Notes under the pieces: generated by a model
What the model was told of the DNA's origin: nothing
Seen by the model: only the letters and a program-made list of their open reading frames with translations
Database searches by the model: none
Assembly (NCBI GenBank): GCA_964391805.1
Contig: CAYMNK010000006.1
Location: 62,001 to 126,000 of the forward strand
Source of the DNA: RUG14300 sp964391805
GTDB lineage: Bacteria; Bacillota; Clostridia; Christensenellales; CAG-1252
Length of the DNA stretch: 64,000 nucleotides
Direction: 5' to 3'
Part shown: one piece after another, positions 34,831 to 43,650 of the stretch
How positions within the stretch are numbered: position 1 is the stretch's first letter
Layout of the letters: every line of letters starts with the position of its first letter
Program-made: the position numbers and the translations under genes

Positions 34831-35781
34831 ATGGATAAAAAACTCGGAAAGGTACTATATACCATTCAAAGAAATACAAGTTTGACTAAGCTCGACATCA
34901 AAAATAAAACGGGATTCAGTATGACGACGGTACTGAGATGCGTTAGCACCCTCGAGGCACAAGGACTCATCACTTGCGCTACTCGCGACGGCAAAGGCGG
35001 AAAAGCACCCTCGGTAATTAATGTAAGTTACTGCGCATACGTAATAGGGGTTGCTTGTACGGACAAAGGGATATCTGCCACAAGAACCGATCTTTTCGGC
35101 AATGTGGAAGAAATAATCGAGTTGGATGAGCTTGACATTCAAAATGCGATAAACACAGTCACTAAAGAATATCCGCCAAGTGCAATCGGAATAATTGCTA
35201 ACGATACCTATCTCGAATTAAATTATTTCCCCGATATCCCAATACGGTACGGATCTATTGCCGAGGGGTTATCCTCTTTCTATCGTTTTTATTCACCCGA
35301 CATAGTGGGTAAGACGGTTGTATTATATTTCGATAGCCATATCTCGCTATTAACGGAAAACGAAAATACCCGTTCTATTTTTCTTGACAGGCTGTATTCT
35401 CCGCTAATACATCGAACAAACGGAAGAATGCGCTACGGTGACGTACTATCGGAGCAAGCGATTACAAATAAACTATTTGAATTCGGTTATAAAAACATAA
35501 AAGAATTGACGGCAAGCAATAACCCAAATGTAATTGCTTACCGTCAACGCATAATTAAAACTATTAACGAACTACTATTGGAAATCCTTTGTTTCGTTTC
35601 TCCGAATTGCGTAATTATAGGCGGATTCTTACCCGAGAGCCTCTTCCCGAAAGTCATAGAGGGAAGTGATTGCTCCGTCATTTACGCAGGAACGGTTTCG
35701 GGGGCAGGCGGAAATTTAGCCTCCGCACTTGCACTTAGTTGCCTATATTGCTACGATTCCGATTATTCTTCGGTCGCTTGA
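34831..35781 (+). CDS. ROK-like winged-helix regulator
   Basis: A 316-residue protein. The N-terminal ~65 residues form a winged helix-turn-helix (LTKLDIKNKTGFSMTTVLRCVSTLEAQGLI). The rest resembles a degenerate ROK fold (YVIGVACTDKGISATRTDLFGNV). The ROK zinc motif CxCGxxGC and a clear kinase Asp are not seen, so it is more likely a regulator than a sugar kinase. ATG 34831 lacks a ribosome site, and a TATACT box lies 6 nt upstream. The frame upstream of it is low-complexity. Its 3' end overlaps the convergent PAP2 gene by 19 nt. Confidence 0.78.
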   Translation: MDKKLGKVLYTIQRNTSLTKLDIKNKTGFSMTTVLRCVSTLEAQGLITCATRDGKGGKAPSVINVSYCAYVIGVACTDKGISATRTDLFGNVEEIIELDELDIQNAINTVTKEYPPSAIGIIANDTYLELNYFPDIPIRYGSIAEGLSSFYRFYSPDIVGKTVVLYFDSHISLLTENENTRSIFLDRLYSPLIHRTNGRMRYGDVLSEQAITNKLFEFGYKNIKELTASNNPNVIAYRQRIIKTINELLLEILCFVSPNCVIIGGFLPESLFPKVIEGSDCSVIYAGTVSGAGGNLASALALSCLYCYDSDYSSVA

Positions 35782-36851
35782 ACAGAATCGATGGGTTGAA
35801 CTTCGGGCTTTTTACCGAATAATTGTTTGAAATGTAAACCCTTACATATAAAGATTTCTCTCGATATCATCGCACCGCCAAATGCTAAACTTCCACCAAC
35901 CAATACATCGGACATATAGTGAGCACCTGCTACAATCCTCGCAATTGCAACAATACCTGTGTAGGTAATGCACGAAGCCCAAAGCGCGAATCTCGCACGC
36001 TTGGTCGCAAATTTCTCGTTCAAATAGGGTAACGCAAGCAAGGTGTATACCATTCCTGCCGAGAAGGTGTGTCCCGACGGGAAAGATTTACATGCGTCAC
36101 TTACGAAATCATACTTGGTTTCGACCGCACCGCTTGCAACAAGAGCAAGCATATTACGCTTACCGTTGATTACATACCAAGGTGTGTATAAGTCAAAATT
36201 GTTAAGGTAATTCATTGTTCTATAGCGAACTCTGCCGATTGGGGATTTTACGAAATGCACAATTAAATAAAACGCTACCGTACATACGATGGCTATCGCC
36301 CACCAAATGTATCTATCGTTATCCGCTTTGGAAACCTTTTTCCATGCTTTGATAAGCGCAACGGCAGAAAGCACCGCCATAACTAAACAAATCAATTGGA
36401 TATATAGCGATGTCGCTAATTCGGATGCATCGTCGATAAGTACGTTATCCGCTCCACTCGCCGTCAATCTTGCACCAATATATTCGCCGACATACTCAAA
36501 AATATCCTTGAAGGTCATGAAAAAGCCCACCAATATGATTAAGGCGCCTACAAAACCAACCAAAAACCTCAAGCCCTTTCCTTTGTTTAACCTGATACCG
36601 TACCAAAAAGCAATAACACCGGCAATAGATACCATTATGTACAGAGCGCATGAGCCGACTGCCTCAAAGAAAAGCGCAAAAGCCGACGATGAAATGTATT
36701 CTCCCTCGAGAAGGGACCCGTTGGTAAGAATGTCGCTTATTTGTAAATCGAAAAAGGATGCAACTACCAATAATCCCGCGATAATCACTAAACACAACAC
36801 TAATGAGATGATCGTCTTTTTCTTATTGGTGAAACTTAAATCATTGATCAT
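35763..36851 (-). CDS. PAP2-family membrane phosphatase
   Basis: A 362-residue membrane protein with about seven spans and the type-2 phosphatidic acid phosphatase signature: KSPIGRVR near 205 (motif 1, with RV in place of the usual RP), FPSGHTFSAG near 265 (motif 2) and ARIVAGAHYMSDV near 315 (motif 3). It probably dephosphorylates a membrane lipid such as undecaprenyl diphosphate or phosphatidate on the outer face. ATG 36851 is chosen because AAGGAAGG lies 6 nt before it; an in-frame TTG two codons earlier overlaps that site. Confidence 0.87.
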   Translation of the reverse strand: MINDLSFTNKKKTIISLVLCLVIIAGLLVVASFFDLQISDILTNGSLLEGEYISSSAFALFFEAVGSCALYIMVSIAGVIAFWYGIRLNKGKGLRFLVGFVGALIILVGFFMTFKDIFEYVGEYIGARLTASGADNVLIDDASELATSLYIQLICLVMAVLSAVALIKAWKKVSKADNDRYIWWAIAIVCTVAFYLIVHFVKSPIGRVRYRTMNYLNNFDLYTPWYVINGKRNMLALVASGAVETKYDFVSDACKSFPSGHTFSAGMVYTLLALPYLNEKFATKRARFALWASCITYTGIVAIARIVAGAHYMSDVLVGGSLAFGGAMISREIFICKGLHFKQLFGKKPEVQPIDSVQATEE

Positions 36852-37042
36852 AATCAACCTTCCTTATAGTTATTTGCCGTTCACGCCTCTAAGTAATAGG
36901 GCATCGGGCAGTAATAATCGATAAAAACAATCCAAATTGAATAGTCTACATCGAAAACCTTTTTAATTATAACCCATTTCACCCATTCCGTCAATACCAA
37001 TGGGGAATATTTGTGTTTAGCCCGTGAATTGGTTACCGTCCC
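36852..37042. other. upstream region of the PAP2 gene
   Basis: About 190 nt with no gene or clear promoter. Short direct TAATAGGGCATCGGGCAG-like GC islands are seen but not interpretable. Confidence 0.4.
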
Positions 37043-37123
37043 GTCATACTGAGCGGAGCGTAAGCGGAGTCGAAATTCGAACGGAGTGAGAATTTCGACT
37101 ACGCTCAGTATGACGGCGGACGG
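37043..37123. repeat. type A-related long hairpin
   Basis: GTCATACTGAGCG (37043-37055) pairs with CGCTCAGTATGAC (37102-37114), and GAGTCGAAATTC with GAATTTCGACT inside. Here a fwd and an inverted tail face each other. A tail copy with CTCAGTATGACAT follows to 37171. Confidence 0.8.
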
Positions 37124-37209
37124 AATGACATTTGATGGTGCAGTGCTACGCCCTTCGCTCAGTATGACATATAAACAAATATTCAAACTTCATTATTGCC
37201 TTTTCAATA

Positions 37210-37240
37210 AAAAAACTGCCCTTGAAGCGAGCAGTTTTTT
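37210..37240 (-). terminator. terminator of asnS
   Basis: AAAAAACTGC (37210-37219) pairs with GCAGTTTTTT (37231-37240). Confidence 0.8.
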
Positions 37241-37285
37241 GTTTATTGTCATATTCTCTCAAAATTAAACTAACTTTTTCTATGA

Positions 37286-38662
37286 TTATCTAATATTGCC
37301 AACTGTACGAGGATAAAGGATGACATCTCTAATGTTGGTCATACCGGTGACGTACATTATCATTCTTTCGAATCCGAGACCGAATCCGCTGTGAGGAACG
37401 GAACCGAATTTACGCAAATCGAGGTAATCGGAATATGCCGATAAATCCATATTACGCACTTTCATAGCCTCAAGAAGTTTGTTGTAATCCCATTCTCTTT
37501 CGCTACAACCGATAATCTCGCCTACACCGGGAACCAAAAGGTCGGTAGCCGCAACCGTTTTACCATCGGGGTTTTGCTTCATATAGAAGGATTTAATCTC
37601 CTTGGGGTAATTTGTTACGAATACGGGTTTTTTACAAATTTGCTCGGTGAGATATCTTTCATGCTCGGTTTGGAGATCGGCGCCCCAATATACGGGATAT
37701 TGGAAGTCCGCGCCCGATTTAGCGAGCATATCGACGGCATCGGTATAATCGATTACGTCAAACTTGTTATTAATCACATTATTGAGTTTCTCTTTTAGAC
37801 CTTTTTCGAAGCGTTGTTCGAAGAAGTCCATTTCTTGGGGGCACTCGTCCATAACGGCTTTAACGATATATTTAATCATTTCCTCGGCAATCTCTATAAT
37901 GTCGGGAAGTTCGGCGAATGCAACTTCGGGCTCAACATGCCAAAACTCAGCCACATGGCGAAGGGTGTTACTCTTTTCAGCTCTAAAACTCGGTCCGAAA
38001 GTGTAGATCTTACCGAGCGCGGTAGCGGCAACTTCGCCCTCGAGCTGGCCCGAAACAGACAATCCGGCTCTTTTGCCGAAGAAATCGTCCGCATAGTATT
38101 CTTCTTCGTTCTTATACTTATCCGAATAGCCGATAGTGGTTACCTTAAACATTTCACCGGCTCCTTCGCAGTCACTGCCTGTGATAAGCGGAGTATTGAT
38201 ATAAACATAATGACGCTCACCAAAATAGCGATGGATTGCTCTTGCCATGACCGAACGAACGCGGAAAACAGCGTTAAACGTATTGGTGCGCAAACGCAAT
38301 TGAGGAATCTCACGCAAAGTTTCGAGTTTTTGGTGTTTCTTTTGAAGTGGGAAATCAAGACCACAATCCCCGAGCAATTCGGCGGATTTAACCGCAAGTT
38401 CCAGACCATTACCGTTGGGGTTGTCCTCTAAAATACCTGTAACTTTGAGAGATGCGCCGAGGTGGAGTGCTTCCTTGGGAATATCTTGTCCGTTAGCCTT
38501 ATCGACAACCAATTGAAGGTGCTTAAGGCTGGTACCGTCATTCAATTCGATGAAGGTCATATTCTTAGAATCTCTTGCAGTTTTTACCCAACCGCAAACG
38601 ACGACTTCGGCACCTTTATTGAACTTACCGTTTAAAATATCAAAAATATCTATATGCTTCAT
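37286..38662 (-). CDS. asnS: asparaginyl-tRNA synthetase
   Basis: A 458-residue class IIb synthetase that charges tRNA-Asn. The N-terminal OB-fold anticodon domain spans about 1-110 (VVCGWVKTARDSKNMTFIEL). Class II motif 1 lies near 130-150, motif 2 (FGPSFRAEKSNTLRHVAEFW) near 210, and motif 3 (GFGLGFERMIMYVTG) near 430. Use of Asn rather than Asp at the discriminating loop is inferred from overall similarity. ATG 38662 has an AGGAG site. No T-box leader is visible in its short leader. Confidence 0.95.
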   Translation of the reverse strand: MKHIDIFDILNGKFNKGAEVVVCGWVKTARDSKNMTFIELNDGTSLKHLQLVVDKANGQDIPKEALHLGASLKVTGILEDNPNGNGLELAVKSAELLGDCGLDFPLQKKHQKLETLREIPQLRLRTNTFNAVFRVRSVMARAIHRYFGERHYVYINTPLITGSDCEGAGEMFKVTTIGYSDKYKNEEEYYADDFFGKRAGLSVSGQLEGEVAATALGKIYTFGPSFRAEKSNTLRHVAEFWHVEPEVAFAELPDIIEIAEEMIKYIVKAVMDECPQEMDFFEQRFEKGLKEKLNNVINNKFDVIDYTDAVDMLAKSGADFQYPVYWGADLQTEHERYLTEQICKKPVFVTNYPKEIKSFYMKQNPDGKTVAATDLLVPGVGEIIGCSEREWDYNKLLEAMKVRNMDLSAYSDYLDLRKFGSVPHSGFGLGFERMIMYVTGMTNIRDVILYPRTVGNIR

Positions 38663-38713
38663 ACTTTCTCCTAAAACCGAAGCATAATACTTCGATTGTA
38701 ACTTAATAGATAT

Positions 38714-38743
38714 ATTATATAATCGAATCACTTCATATGTCAA
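38714..38743 (-). promoter_or_regulatory. promoter of asnS
   Basis: On the minus strand, TTGACA (38738-38743), 18-nt spacer and TATAAT (38714-38719). Confidence 0.75.
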
Positions 38744-38846
38744 TCCCGATTTTCAGGTATTTTTTATTTTCGGTATTTTTTTTAACAAAACTCCACCATC
38801 AATATCGTACTGAGGATATTAGACGCTGTCGCTTAATATATCAGTA

Positions 38847-38910
38847 GATACCGACGCTATGCGTCGCCCTTCGGGTTTGACTACAGACTTCGTCTTTCGC
38901 TCAGTATGAC
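38847..38910 (+). repeat. type B triple-hairpin repeat
   Basis: Stems CGACGC-TAT-GCGTCG, CCCTTCGGG and AGACTTCGTCT, ending CGCTCAGTATGAC. Confidence 0.85.
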
Positions 38911-39067
38911 TATAATGAAAGCGTGCTTACGCTATATGTGGCTGACGACTCACAATATATTGTTTCACAAAGCCGTGTTTTTTTTAATTGATGGTGTCGT
39001 TATCGTCCGCATCCATAAATAATTCATATAACGATGGACGAAAATCCGTTTTTGTGATTTGGATTAA

Positions 39068-39139
39068 GATACTGCAAGGCTGTGCCTTGCACTGCTTCGC
39101 AGTTCGACTGCGGTCTGTCGACCTCCGCTCAGTATGACA
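39068..39139 (+). repeat. type B triple-hairpin repeat
   Basis: Stems GCAAGGC-TGT-GCCTTGC, ACTGCTTCGCAGT and GGTCTGTCGACC, ending CGCTCAGTATGACA. Confidence 0.85.
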
Positions 39140-39231
39140 TAGATGAGACGGGCGATTACTAATTGCCCATTTATAATATGTTATTATTATAATAAAAAGT
39201 ATGCACTTTAAAAAAATATATTCACAACCTA

Positions 39232-39260
39232 TTGACATATAAAACTGAGTGCGATATAAT
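39232..39260 (+). promoter_or_regulatory. consensus promoter of the ABC-2 pair
   Basis: TTGACA (39232-39237), 17-nt spacer and TATAAT (39255-39260). A leader of about 135 nt follows. Confidence 0.82.
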
Positions 39261-39302
39261 AAAATAACAAGTGTTATGCTACAATTTATGCAAACAAATG
39301 GC

Positions 39303-39339
39303 GTTTATCAATGTCAATTATAATGTTTATCAATATCAA
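39303..39339 (+). promoter_or_regulatory. 22-bp-spaced direct repeat in the ABC leader
   Basis: GTTTATCAATGTCAA (39303-39317) and GTTTATCAATATCAA (39325-39339) differ at one base and are offset by 22 bp (two helical turns). They look like a double operator between promoter and gene. Confidence 0.5.
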
Positions 39340-39402
39340 GGGCTGATAGTAATATAACCATTGCGCTTGGAATTGATTTTTTAAACATTAAAGGAGATAA
39401 TT

Positions 39403-40314
39403 ATGAGTGATATAATTAGAATCGAAGGTCTTAATAAAAGTTTCGATGAAATTAAAGCCGTTCAAGACCTTAGTTTTAAGGTAAAAAAGGGTGAGCTGTT
39501 TGCCTTTTTAGGTGTAAACGGAGCTGGTAAGTCGACCACTATCAATATAATGTGCGGTCAATTACCTAAGGATGGCGGTAATATCGTCATCAACGGTCAT
39601 AACATTGACGAGGATAGTGATGGAATTAAGCGAGATATGGGGGTCGTTTTCCAAAACTCTGTACTCGATTCCGCTCTATCGGTATACGACAATCTCGAAA
39701 GCCGTGCGTCATTGTACGGCATAAACGGGAATGTTTTCAAAGAAAGGTTAGCCGAATTAGCAAAACTACTCGATTTCGAGAATCTTCTCAAGCGTACCGT
39801 CGGGAAACTTTCGGGTGGTCAACGCAGAAGAATCGACGTAGCAAGAGCACTTCTACATAAGCCCGAAATCCTTATTTTGGACGAACCGACTACAGGACTT
39901 GACCCTCAAACACGTAAACTGCTATGGCAAACAATATACGATTTGCGTAAAAGCGAGGGAATGACGGTATTCCTCACCACCCACTACATGGAAGAAGCCG
40001 TCGAATCGGATTACGTTATCATCCTCGATAGCGGTAAAATCTCTGCCGAGGGTACACCGTTAGAACTCAAAAACGCATATACAGGTGACTACATTACCTT
40101 GTATAACACGTCCGAAGATGATGTCAAGTCTTTGGGTAAAGACTATGAAGTCATAAAAGATGCATATAGAATTGCGGTCCCCGATACAAAAGCAGCAACG
40201 GAATTGATTTTGGCGCATCCTTCGGTATTCACAGATTATGAAATCATAAAGGGTAGAATGGACGACGTTTTCCTTGCGGTAACAGGTAAAAACCTCGGAG
40301 GTAACGAAAAATGA
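39403..40314 (+). CDS. ABC transporter ATP-binding protein (DrrA-like)
   Basis: A 303-residue cytoplasmic ATPase of an ABC-2 type exporter. Walker A is GVNGAGKST near 40, the Q-loop follows in VVFQNSVLD, the signature is LSGGQRRRIDVAR, Walker B is ILILDEPTTGLDPQT and the H-loop is LTTHYMEEAV. The ~80-residue C-terminal extension is typical of drug/lipid exporters. It has a GGAGAT ribosome site, and its end overlaps the permease gene by 4 nt (ATGA). Confidence 0.93.
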   Translation: MSDIIRIEGLNKSFDEIKAVQDLSFKVKKGELFAFLGVNGAGKSTTINIMCGQLPKDGGNIVINGHNIDEDSDGIKRDMGVVFQNSVLDSALSVYDNLESRASLYGINGNVFKERLAELAKLLDFENLLKRTVGKLSGGQRRRIDVARALLHKPEILILDEPTTGLDPQTRKLLWQTIYDLRKSEGMTVFLTTHYMEEAVESDYVIILDSGKISAEGTPLELKNAYTGDYITLYNTSEDDVKSLGKDYEVIKDAYRIAVPDTKAATELILAHPSVFTDYEIIKGRMDDVFLAVTGKNLGGNEK

Positions 40315-41213
40315 GCACACTATTATCATTAACTAAAAGAAATATCAAACTTTTCTTCAAAGATAAGGGAATGTTTTTCACATCTCTAATCACCCCGGCA
40401 ATATTACTCGTATTGTATGTTACATTCTTGGGCAACGTTTATACAGATAGTTTCCGCTCTTCCCTTCCCGAGGGATTTATCCTTAGCGATAAGCTTATCA
40501 ATGCCGTTGTCGGAGGTGAACTAATTTCCTCAATGTTGGCTGTTTCGTGCGTAACCGTCGCCTTCTGTTCAAACTTCCTAATGGTTCAAGATAAGGTTAA
40601 CGGTGCTATTAAAGACCTAACGATTGCCCCCGTTAAACCGACCATTCTTTCGCTCGCATATTACTTCGCAAGTATCATCAGCACACTTATGATTTGTTAC
40701 GCTGCAACCGCGATTTGCTTGATTTATATCGCAACGGTTGGTTGGTATATGTCGGTCGGTGACGTTTTCCTACTTTTGCTCGACGTAACGCTATTGGTAT
40801 TGTTCGGTAATGCTATGTCCTCGGTAATCAACATTTTCTTGAATTCTCAAGGACAAATTTCGGCTGTCGGTACCGTTGTAAGCGCAGGCTACGGTTTCAT
40901 CTGCGGTGCATATATGCCGATATCGTCGTTCAGTAAAGGTCTACAAAAGGTAATCGCTTGTCTCCCGGGTACATACGGTACATCGTTAATTCGTAATCAT
41001 GCCCTACAAGGCGCACTAAGCGAACTTGGATCAAACAACGTTCCCGATGAGGTAATAGAAGCCATCAAGGATTCGATAGACTGTAATATTTACTTCTTCG
41101 ATAATAAGGTTTCCAACTTGGGTATGTATTTAGTTCTTATAATCACAATCGTAGTGCTTATTGCCGCATACATTCTTATCAATATACTAAAGACAAAACG
41201 CAAAACAAAATAA
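40311..41213 (+). CDS. ABC-2 type permease
   Basis: A 300-residue permease with six spans (about 25-45, 75-95, 112-145, 155-178, 190-212, 270-292) and the ABC-2 architecture, including a GAYMPISSFSKGLQKV loop before the last ectodomain. It pairs with the ATPase gene it overlaps. Export of a drug, lipid or polymer is likely; the substrate cannot be told. A strong terminator follows. Confidence 0.9.
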   Translation: MSTLLSLTKRNIKLFFKDKGMFFTSLITPAILLVLYVTFLGNVYTDSFRSSLPEGFILSDKLINAVVGGELISSMLAVSCVTVAFCSNFLMVQDKVNGAIKDLTIAPVKPTILSLAYYFASIISTLMICYAATAICLIYIATVGWYMSVGDVFLLLLDVTLLVLFGNAMSSVINIFLNSQGQISAVGTVVSAGYGFICGAYMPISSFSKGLQKVIACLPGTYGTSLIRNHALQGALSELGSNNVPDEVIEAIKDSIDCNIYFFDNKVSNLGMYLVLIITIVVLIAAYILINILKTKRKTK

Positions 41214-41229
41214 GTTTCCCTCAACCCAA

Positions 41230-41266
41230 AAGACCTATCCAAATTTGACGGATAGGTCTTTTTTTA
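41230..41266 (+). terminator. terminator of the ABC-2 pair
   Basis: AAGACCTATCC (41230-41240) pairs with GGATAGGTCTT (41250-41260), followed by a T run. Confidence 0.92.
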
Positions 41267-41298
41267 TGCAGGTTTAGAGTCCACATTCACCTTTGAAC

Positions 41299-41392
41299 TC
41301 GTCCGCAAGATACCAAATTGTTACACAATTTGATTCTCTCTTCGTTCGAATTTCGACTACGCTTACGCTACGCTCAGTATGACGGCGGACGA
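41299..41392 (+). repeat. type A hairpin element
   Basis: TCGTCCGC (41299-41306) ... GCGGACGA (41385-41392), inner stem AAATTGT-TAC-ACAATTT. It carries an extra GCTTACGCTAC insertion before CGCTCAGTATGAC. Confidence 0.88.
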
Positions 41393-41439
41393 AAATATCT
41401 TGCTCACTATGATATTTGATGTTGTAATACTGTTCCTTT

Positions 41440-41535
41440 GCTCAGTATGACATATATTTGCCCACTATGTTGCGAAGAAATACATCATTTGCTGTAGGCA
41501 AGCATCATTAATCATTATGCGAAGCATAACTCAAT
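41440..41535. repeat. type C hairpin array, partly decayed
   Basis: CTCAGTATGACATAT, then a broken TTGCGAAGAAAT hairpin, a TTTGCTGTAGGCAAG hairpin and TTATGCGAAGCATAA, separated by CATCATT-type joints. With the type A copy this fills the gap up to the polymerase promoter. Confidence 0.7.
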
Positions 41536-41643
41536 TCGCTTTAGCACTCATCCTCGAAATACTGACAATTACTACATGATTTAATAAGAAACACGTAAAA
41601 ATAAATCGGAAATTTGCAAGTTTGAGTAAACCGTTTTTTAGCA

Positions 41644-41673
41644 TTGACAAGGTTGTCAAAAATGTAATAAAAT
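41644..41673 (+). promoter_or_regulatory. promoter with perfect palindrome over its -35 box
   Basis: TTGACAAGGTTGTCAA (41644-41659) is a perfect dyad whose left half is the -35 hexamer. TAAAAT (41668-41673) lies 18 nt after it. A repressor bound there would block the polymerase-YolD operon. Confidence 0.65.
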
Positions 41674-41791
41674 CTAAATGTACCGATTGCTAAAGGTTGA
41701 AAAGAAAATCGTTTAAAAGTAAGCCTATAAACATCAATGGGTATAGAAAAACAACTAATAGTCAATAAATATTAGAGAGTGTAATTGTTGC

Positions 41792-43054
41792 ATGGCTAAG
41801 GAGCGCATTTATTTATGCATTGATATGAAATGCTTCTTCGCATCGGTGGAATGTGCGTTGAGAGGCTTGAACCCCTTCGAAACTAACCTCGTCGTTGCCG
41901 ACGAGTCGAGAGAAAAAGGGGCTATTTGTCTTGCAATTAGTCCTAAAATGAAGTCGCTCGGAGTAAGAAATAGGTGTAGGCTGTACGAAATTCCCGACCA
42001 CATTGAATACATCATCGCTAAACCTCAAATGCAAAAATATATCGAGTTCGCTGCCGATATTTATTCGTGTTACCTCGATTATATATCTAAGGACGATATC
42101 CACGTTTATTCGATCGACGAAAGTTTTTTAGATGTCACCGACTACTTGAAACTATATAACAAAACACCCGTGGAAATGGCGAAATTGCTAATTAACGAAA
42201 TTGCAGTTAGAACCCATATTCCGGCTACATGTGGTATTGGTACCAATCTTTATCTTGCTAAAATCGCCCTCGATATTACAGCAAAAAAATCGCCCGAACA
42301 TATCGGTTACCTTGACGAAGATAAATATAAAGCAGAACTATGGGACCATAAGCCGTTAAATGACTTTTGGCAAATATCCTCGGGAACGGTCAAAAGATTA
42401 GCTAAAATGGGTATATTTACTATGAAGGCAATTGCGGAATGTCCCGAAGAATTATTATATAAAGCATTCGGCATCAACGCGGAATTATTAATTGACCATG
42501 CAAAAGGAAAAGAAAGTTGTACTATTGCCGACATTAAAGCTTATAAAAGCAAAAGCAAGTCGGTATCATTTTCACAAATATTGTTCGAAGATTACCCATT
42601 CGACAAGGCACGACTCGTCATTAAAGAAATGGTACTAAACGGTTGCGAAGAGTTATCCAGACGCCACTTGTCGGCAAATGCCGTTTTTATTAGCGTGGGC
42701 TATTCTAAAGACTGCTACGAGCCGACCGGCGGTAGTCATAAACTTAATGTTACTACTAACCTATTTTCTAAAATATTGCCAACGTTCCTCGAAATTTATG
42801 ACAAAACAACGTTGCCAACAATCCCTATTCGCCGTTTGGCAATAGGATTTACATCGTTATGCGATTCAGATTGCGAAGGGTATGACCTTTTTACCGATTT
42901 CGATGCCGTGGAAAAGGAAAAACGATCGACAATGGCAACCTTGGATATAAAAGATAAATTCGGTAAAAATGCCATAGTCAGAGCCATGGATTTAGATGAA
43001 GGCGCAACCGCCATGATTAGAAATAAACTTATAGGAGGTCACAACAAGGATTAA
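41792..43054 (+). CDS. Y-family DNA polymerase (UmuC/DinB-like)
   Basis: A 420-residue translesion DNA polymerase. The first catalytic Asp lies in CIDMKCFFASVE near 9-20, and the pair in YSIDESFLDVT near 110. The thumb helix-hairpin region and the C-terminal little-finger domain (about 245-360) follow. It is closest to the UmuC/YqjW/UvrX group of Bacillota, usually damage-induced. The YolD-like gene starts 2 nt after its stop, the partnership seen in Bacillus plasmid and phage SOS polymerases. Upstream palindromes suggest repression, but no GAAC-N4-GTTC LexA box is visible. Confidence 0.92.
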   Translation: MAKERIYLCIDMKCFFASVECALRGLNPFETNLVVADESREKGAICLAISPKMKSLGVRNRCRLYEIPDHIEYIIAKPQMQKYIEFAADIYSCYLDYISKDDIHVYSIDESFLDVTDYLKLYNKTPVEMAKLLINEIAVRTHIPATCGIGTNLYLAKIALDITAKKSPEHIGYLDEDKYKAELWDHKPLNDFWQISSGTVKRLAKMGIFTMKAIAECPEELLYKAFGINAELLIDHAKGKESCTIADIKAYKSKSKSVSFSQILFEDYPFDKARLVIKEMVLNGCEELSRRHLSANAVFISVGYSKDCYEPTGGSHKLNVTTNLFSKILPTFLEIYDKTTLPTIPIRRLAIGFTSLCDSDCEGYDLFTDFDAVEKEKRSTMATLDIKDKFGKNAIVRAMDLDEGATAMIRNKLIGGHNKD

Positions 43055-43056
43055 AT

Positions 43057-43380
43057 ATGGAAAAGAAAATTAATAGAGCCGCACAATTTATGCCCTTCGA
43101 TGCCCTCAAAGGTTTACAAGAGGAACTAAGGAAAAGAGAGGAACTGCATTCGCGTGCAGAAAAGAGAGAAATGGACGAGGAATCGATTAACGAAATTTCG
43201 GAAATGCTTAGACGCATTCGTAAAGGCGATTTTATTGCTGTCGAATTCTTTTTTAATGGGCATAGTTTAAAGACTAAAGGCAAGGTCGTGGATAAAAAAA
43301 CAACCGAAAAAATATTAATTCTCGATAGTGTATCCATCGATTTTGAAGATATATATAAAATAACAATTATAGAGAAGTAA
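43057..43380 (+). CDS. YolD-like protein
   Basis: A 107-residue protein. RAAQFMPFDALKGLQ near 6-20 and the C-terminal strand-rich half with DIYKITI match the YolD-like family, predicted partners of UmuC-type polymerases (UmuD-like in role). An acidic/basic helix occupies about 20-50. It is translated from AAGGA, 2 nt after the polymerase stop, so the pair is expressed together. Its biochemical action is inferred from gene neighbourhood only. Confidence 0.87.
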   Translation: MEKKINRAAQFMPFDALKGLQEELRKREELHSRAEKREMDEESINEISEMLRRIRKGDFIAVEFFFNGHSLKTKGKVVDKKTTEKILILDSVSIDFEDIYKITIIEK

Positions 43381-43416
43381 AAGTACGGATAGGATGTTTT
43401 CAATGTTACGGATGCA

Positions 43417-43465
43417 GATACCGATGCGTTGCATCGCCCTGTCGAGTTCGACCACAGGACGGTGA
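43417..43465 (+). repeat. type B repeat, partial
   Basis: Stems CGATGC-GTT-GCATCG and CCCTGTCGAG, then ACAGGAC...GTCC. The tail is disrupted and followed to 43570 by further CTCAGTA pieces and a CATACTGAGCGGACGAG fragment. Confidence 0.75.
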
Positions 43466-43574
43466 TAAAGTCCGGCGTCATACTGAGCGGACGAGATTAG
43501 CTCAGTAGGACAGCGGACGCTCAGTATGACATTGATGGTGCGGTGCTACCCATAGTTTTCTCAGTAGGACATAC

Positions 43575-43604
43575 AAAAAACTGCTCTTTTTAGGGCAGTT
43601 TTTT
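43575..43604. terminator. bidirectional terminator between yolD-like and clpB
   Basis: AAAAAACTGC (43575-43584) pairs with GCAGTTTTTT (43595-43604), between convergent genes. Confidence 0.8.
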
Positions 43605-43650
43605 GAAGAACAAATAATAAGAGTGCACGTTATTAATGGATAACTCATTT

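Larger units (their letters stand above)
38744..39231. other. repeat-filled gap between divergent asnS and ABC promoters
   Basis: Holds type B copies at 38847 and 39068, a decayed type D array (about 38920-38980), a decayed type A piece (about 39000-39050) and a GGGCGATTACTAATTGCCC hairpin at about 39149-39167. Confidence 0.7.

Noticed and set aside
38663..38713. T-box leader before asnS (and cysS at 53161)
   Set aside because: Leaders from the predicted promoters are short, and no GGGTGGnACCGCG motif or terminator/antiterminator pair is visible.
38984..39238. 84-residue frame over the repeat gap
   Set aside because: Encoded by type B and A repeat sequence; other copies are not open in the same frame.
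41560..41791. Bacillus-type LexA box before the polymerase gene
   Set aside because: No GAAC-N4-GTTC or near match found; only the TTGACAA dyad is present.
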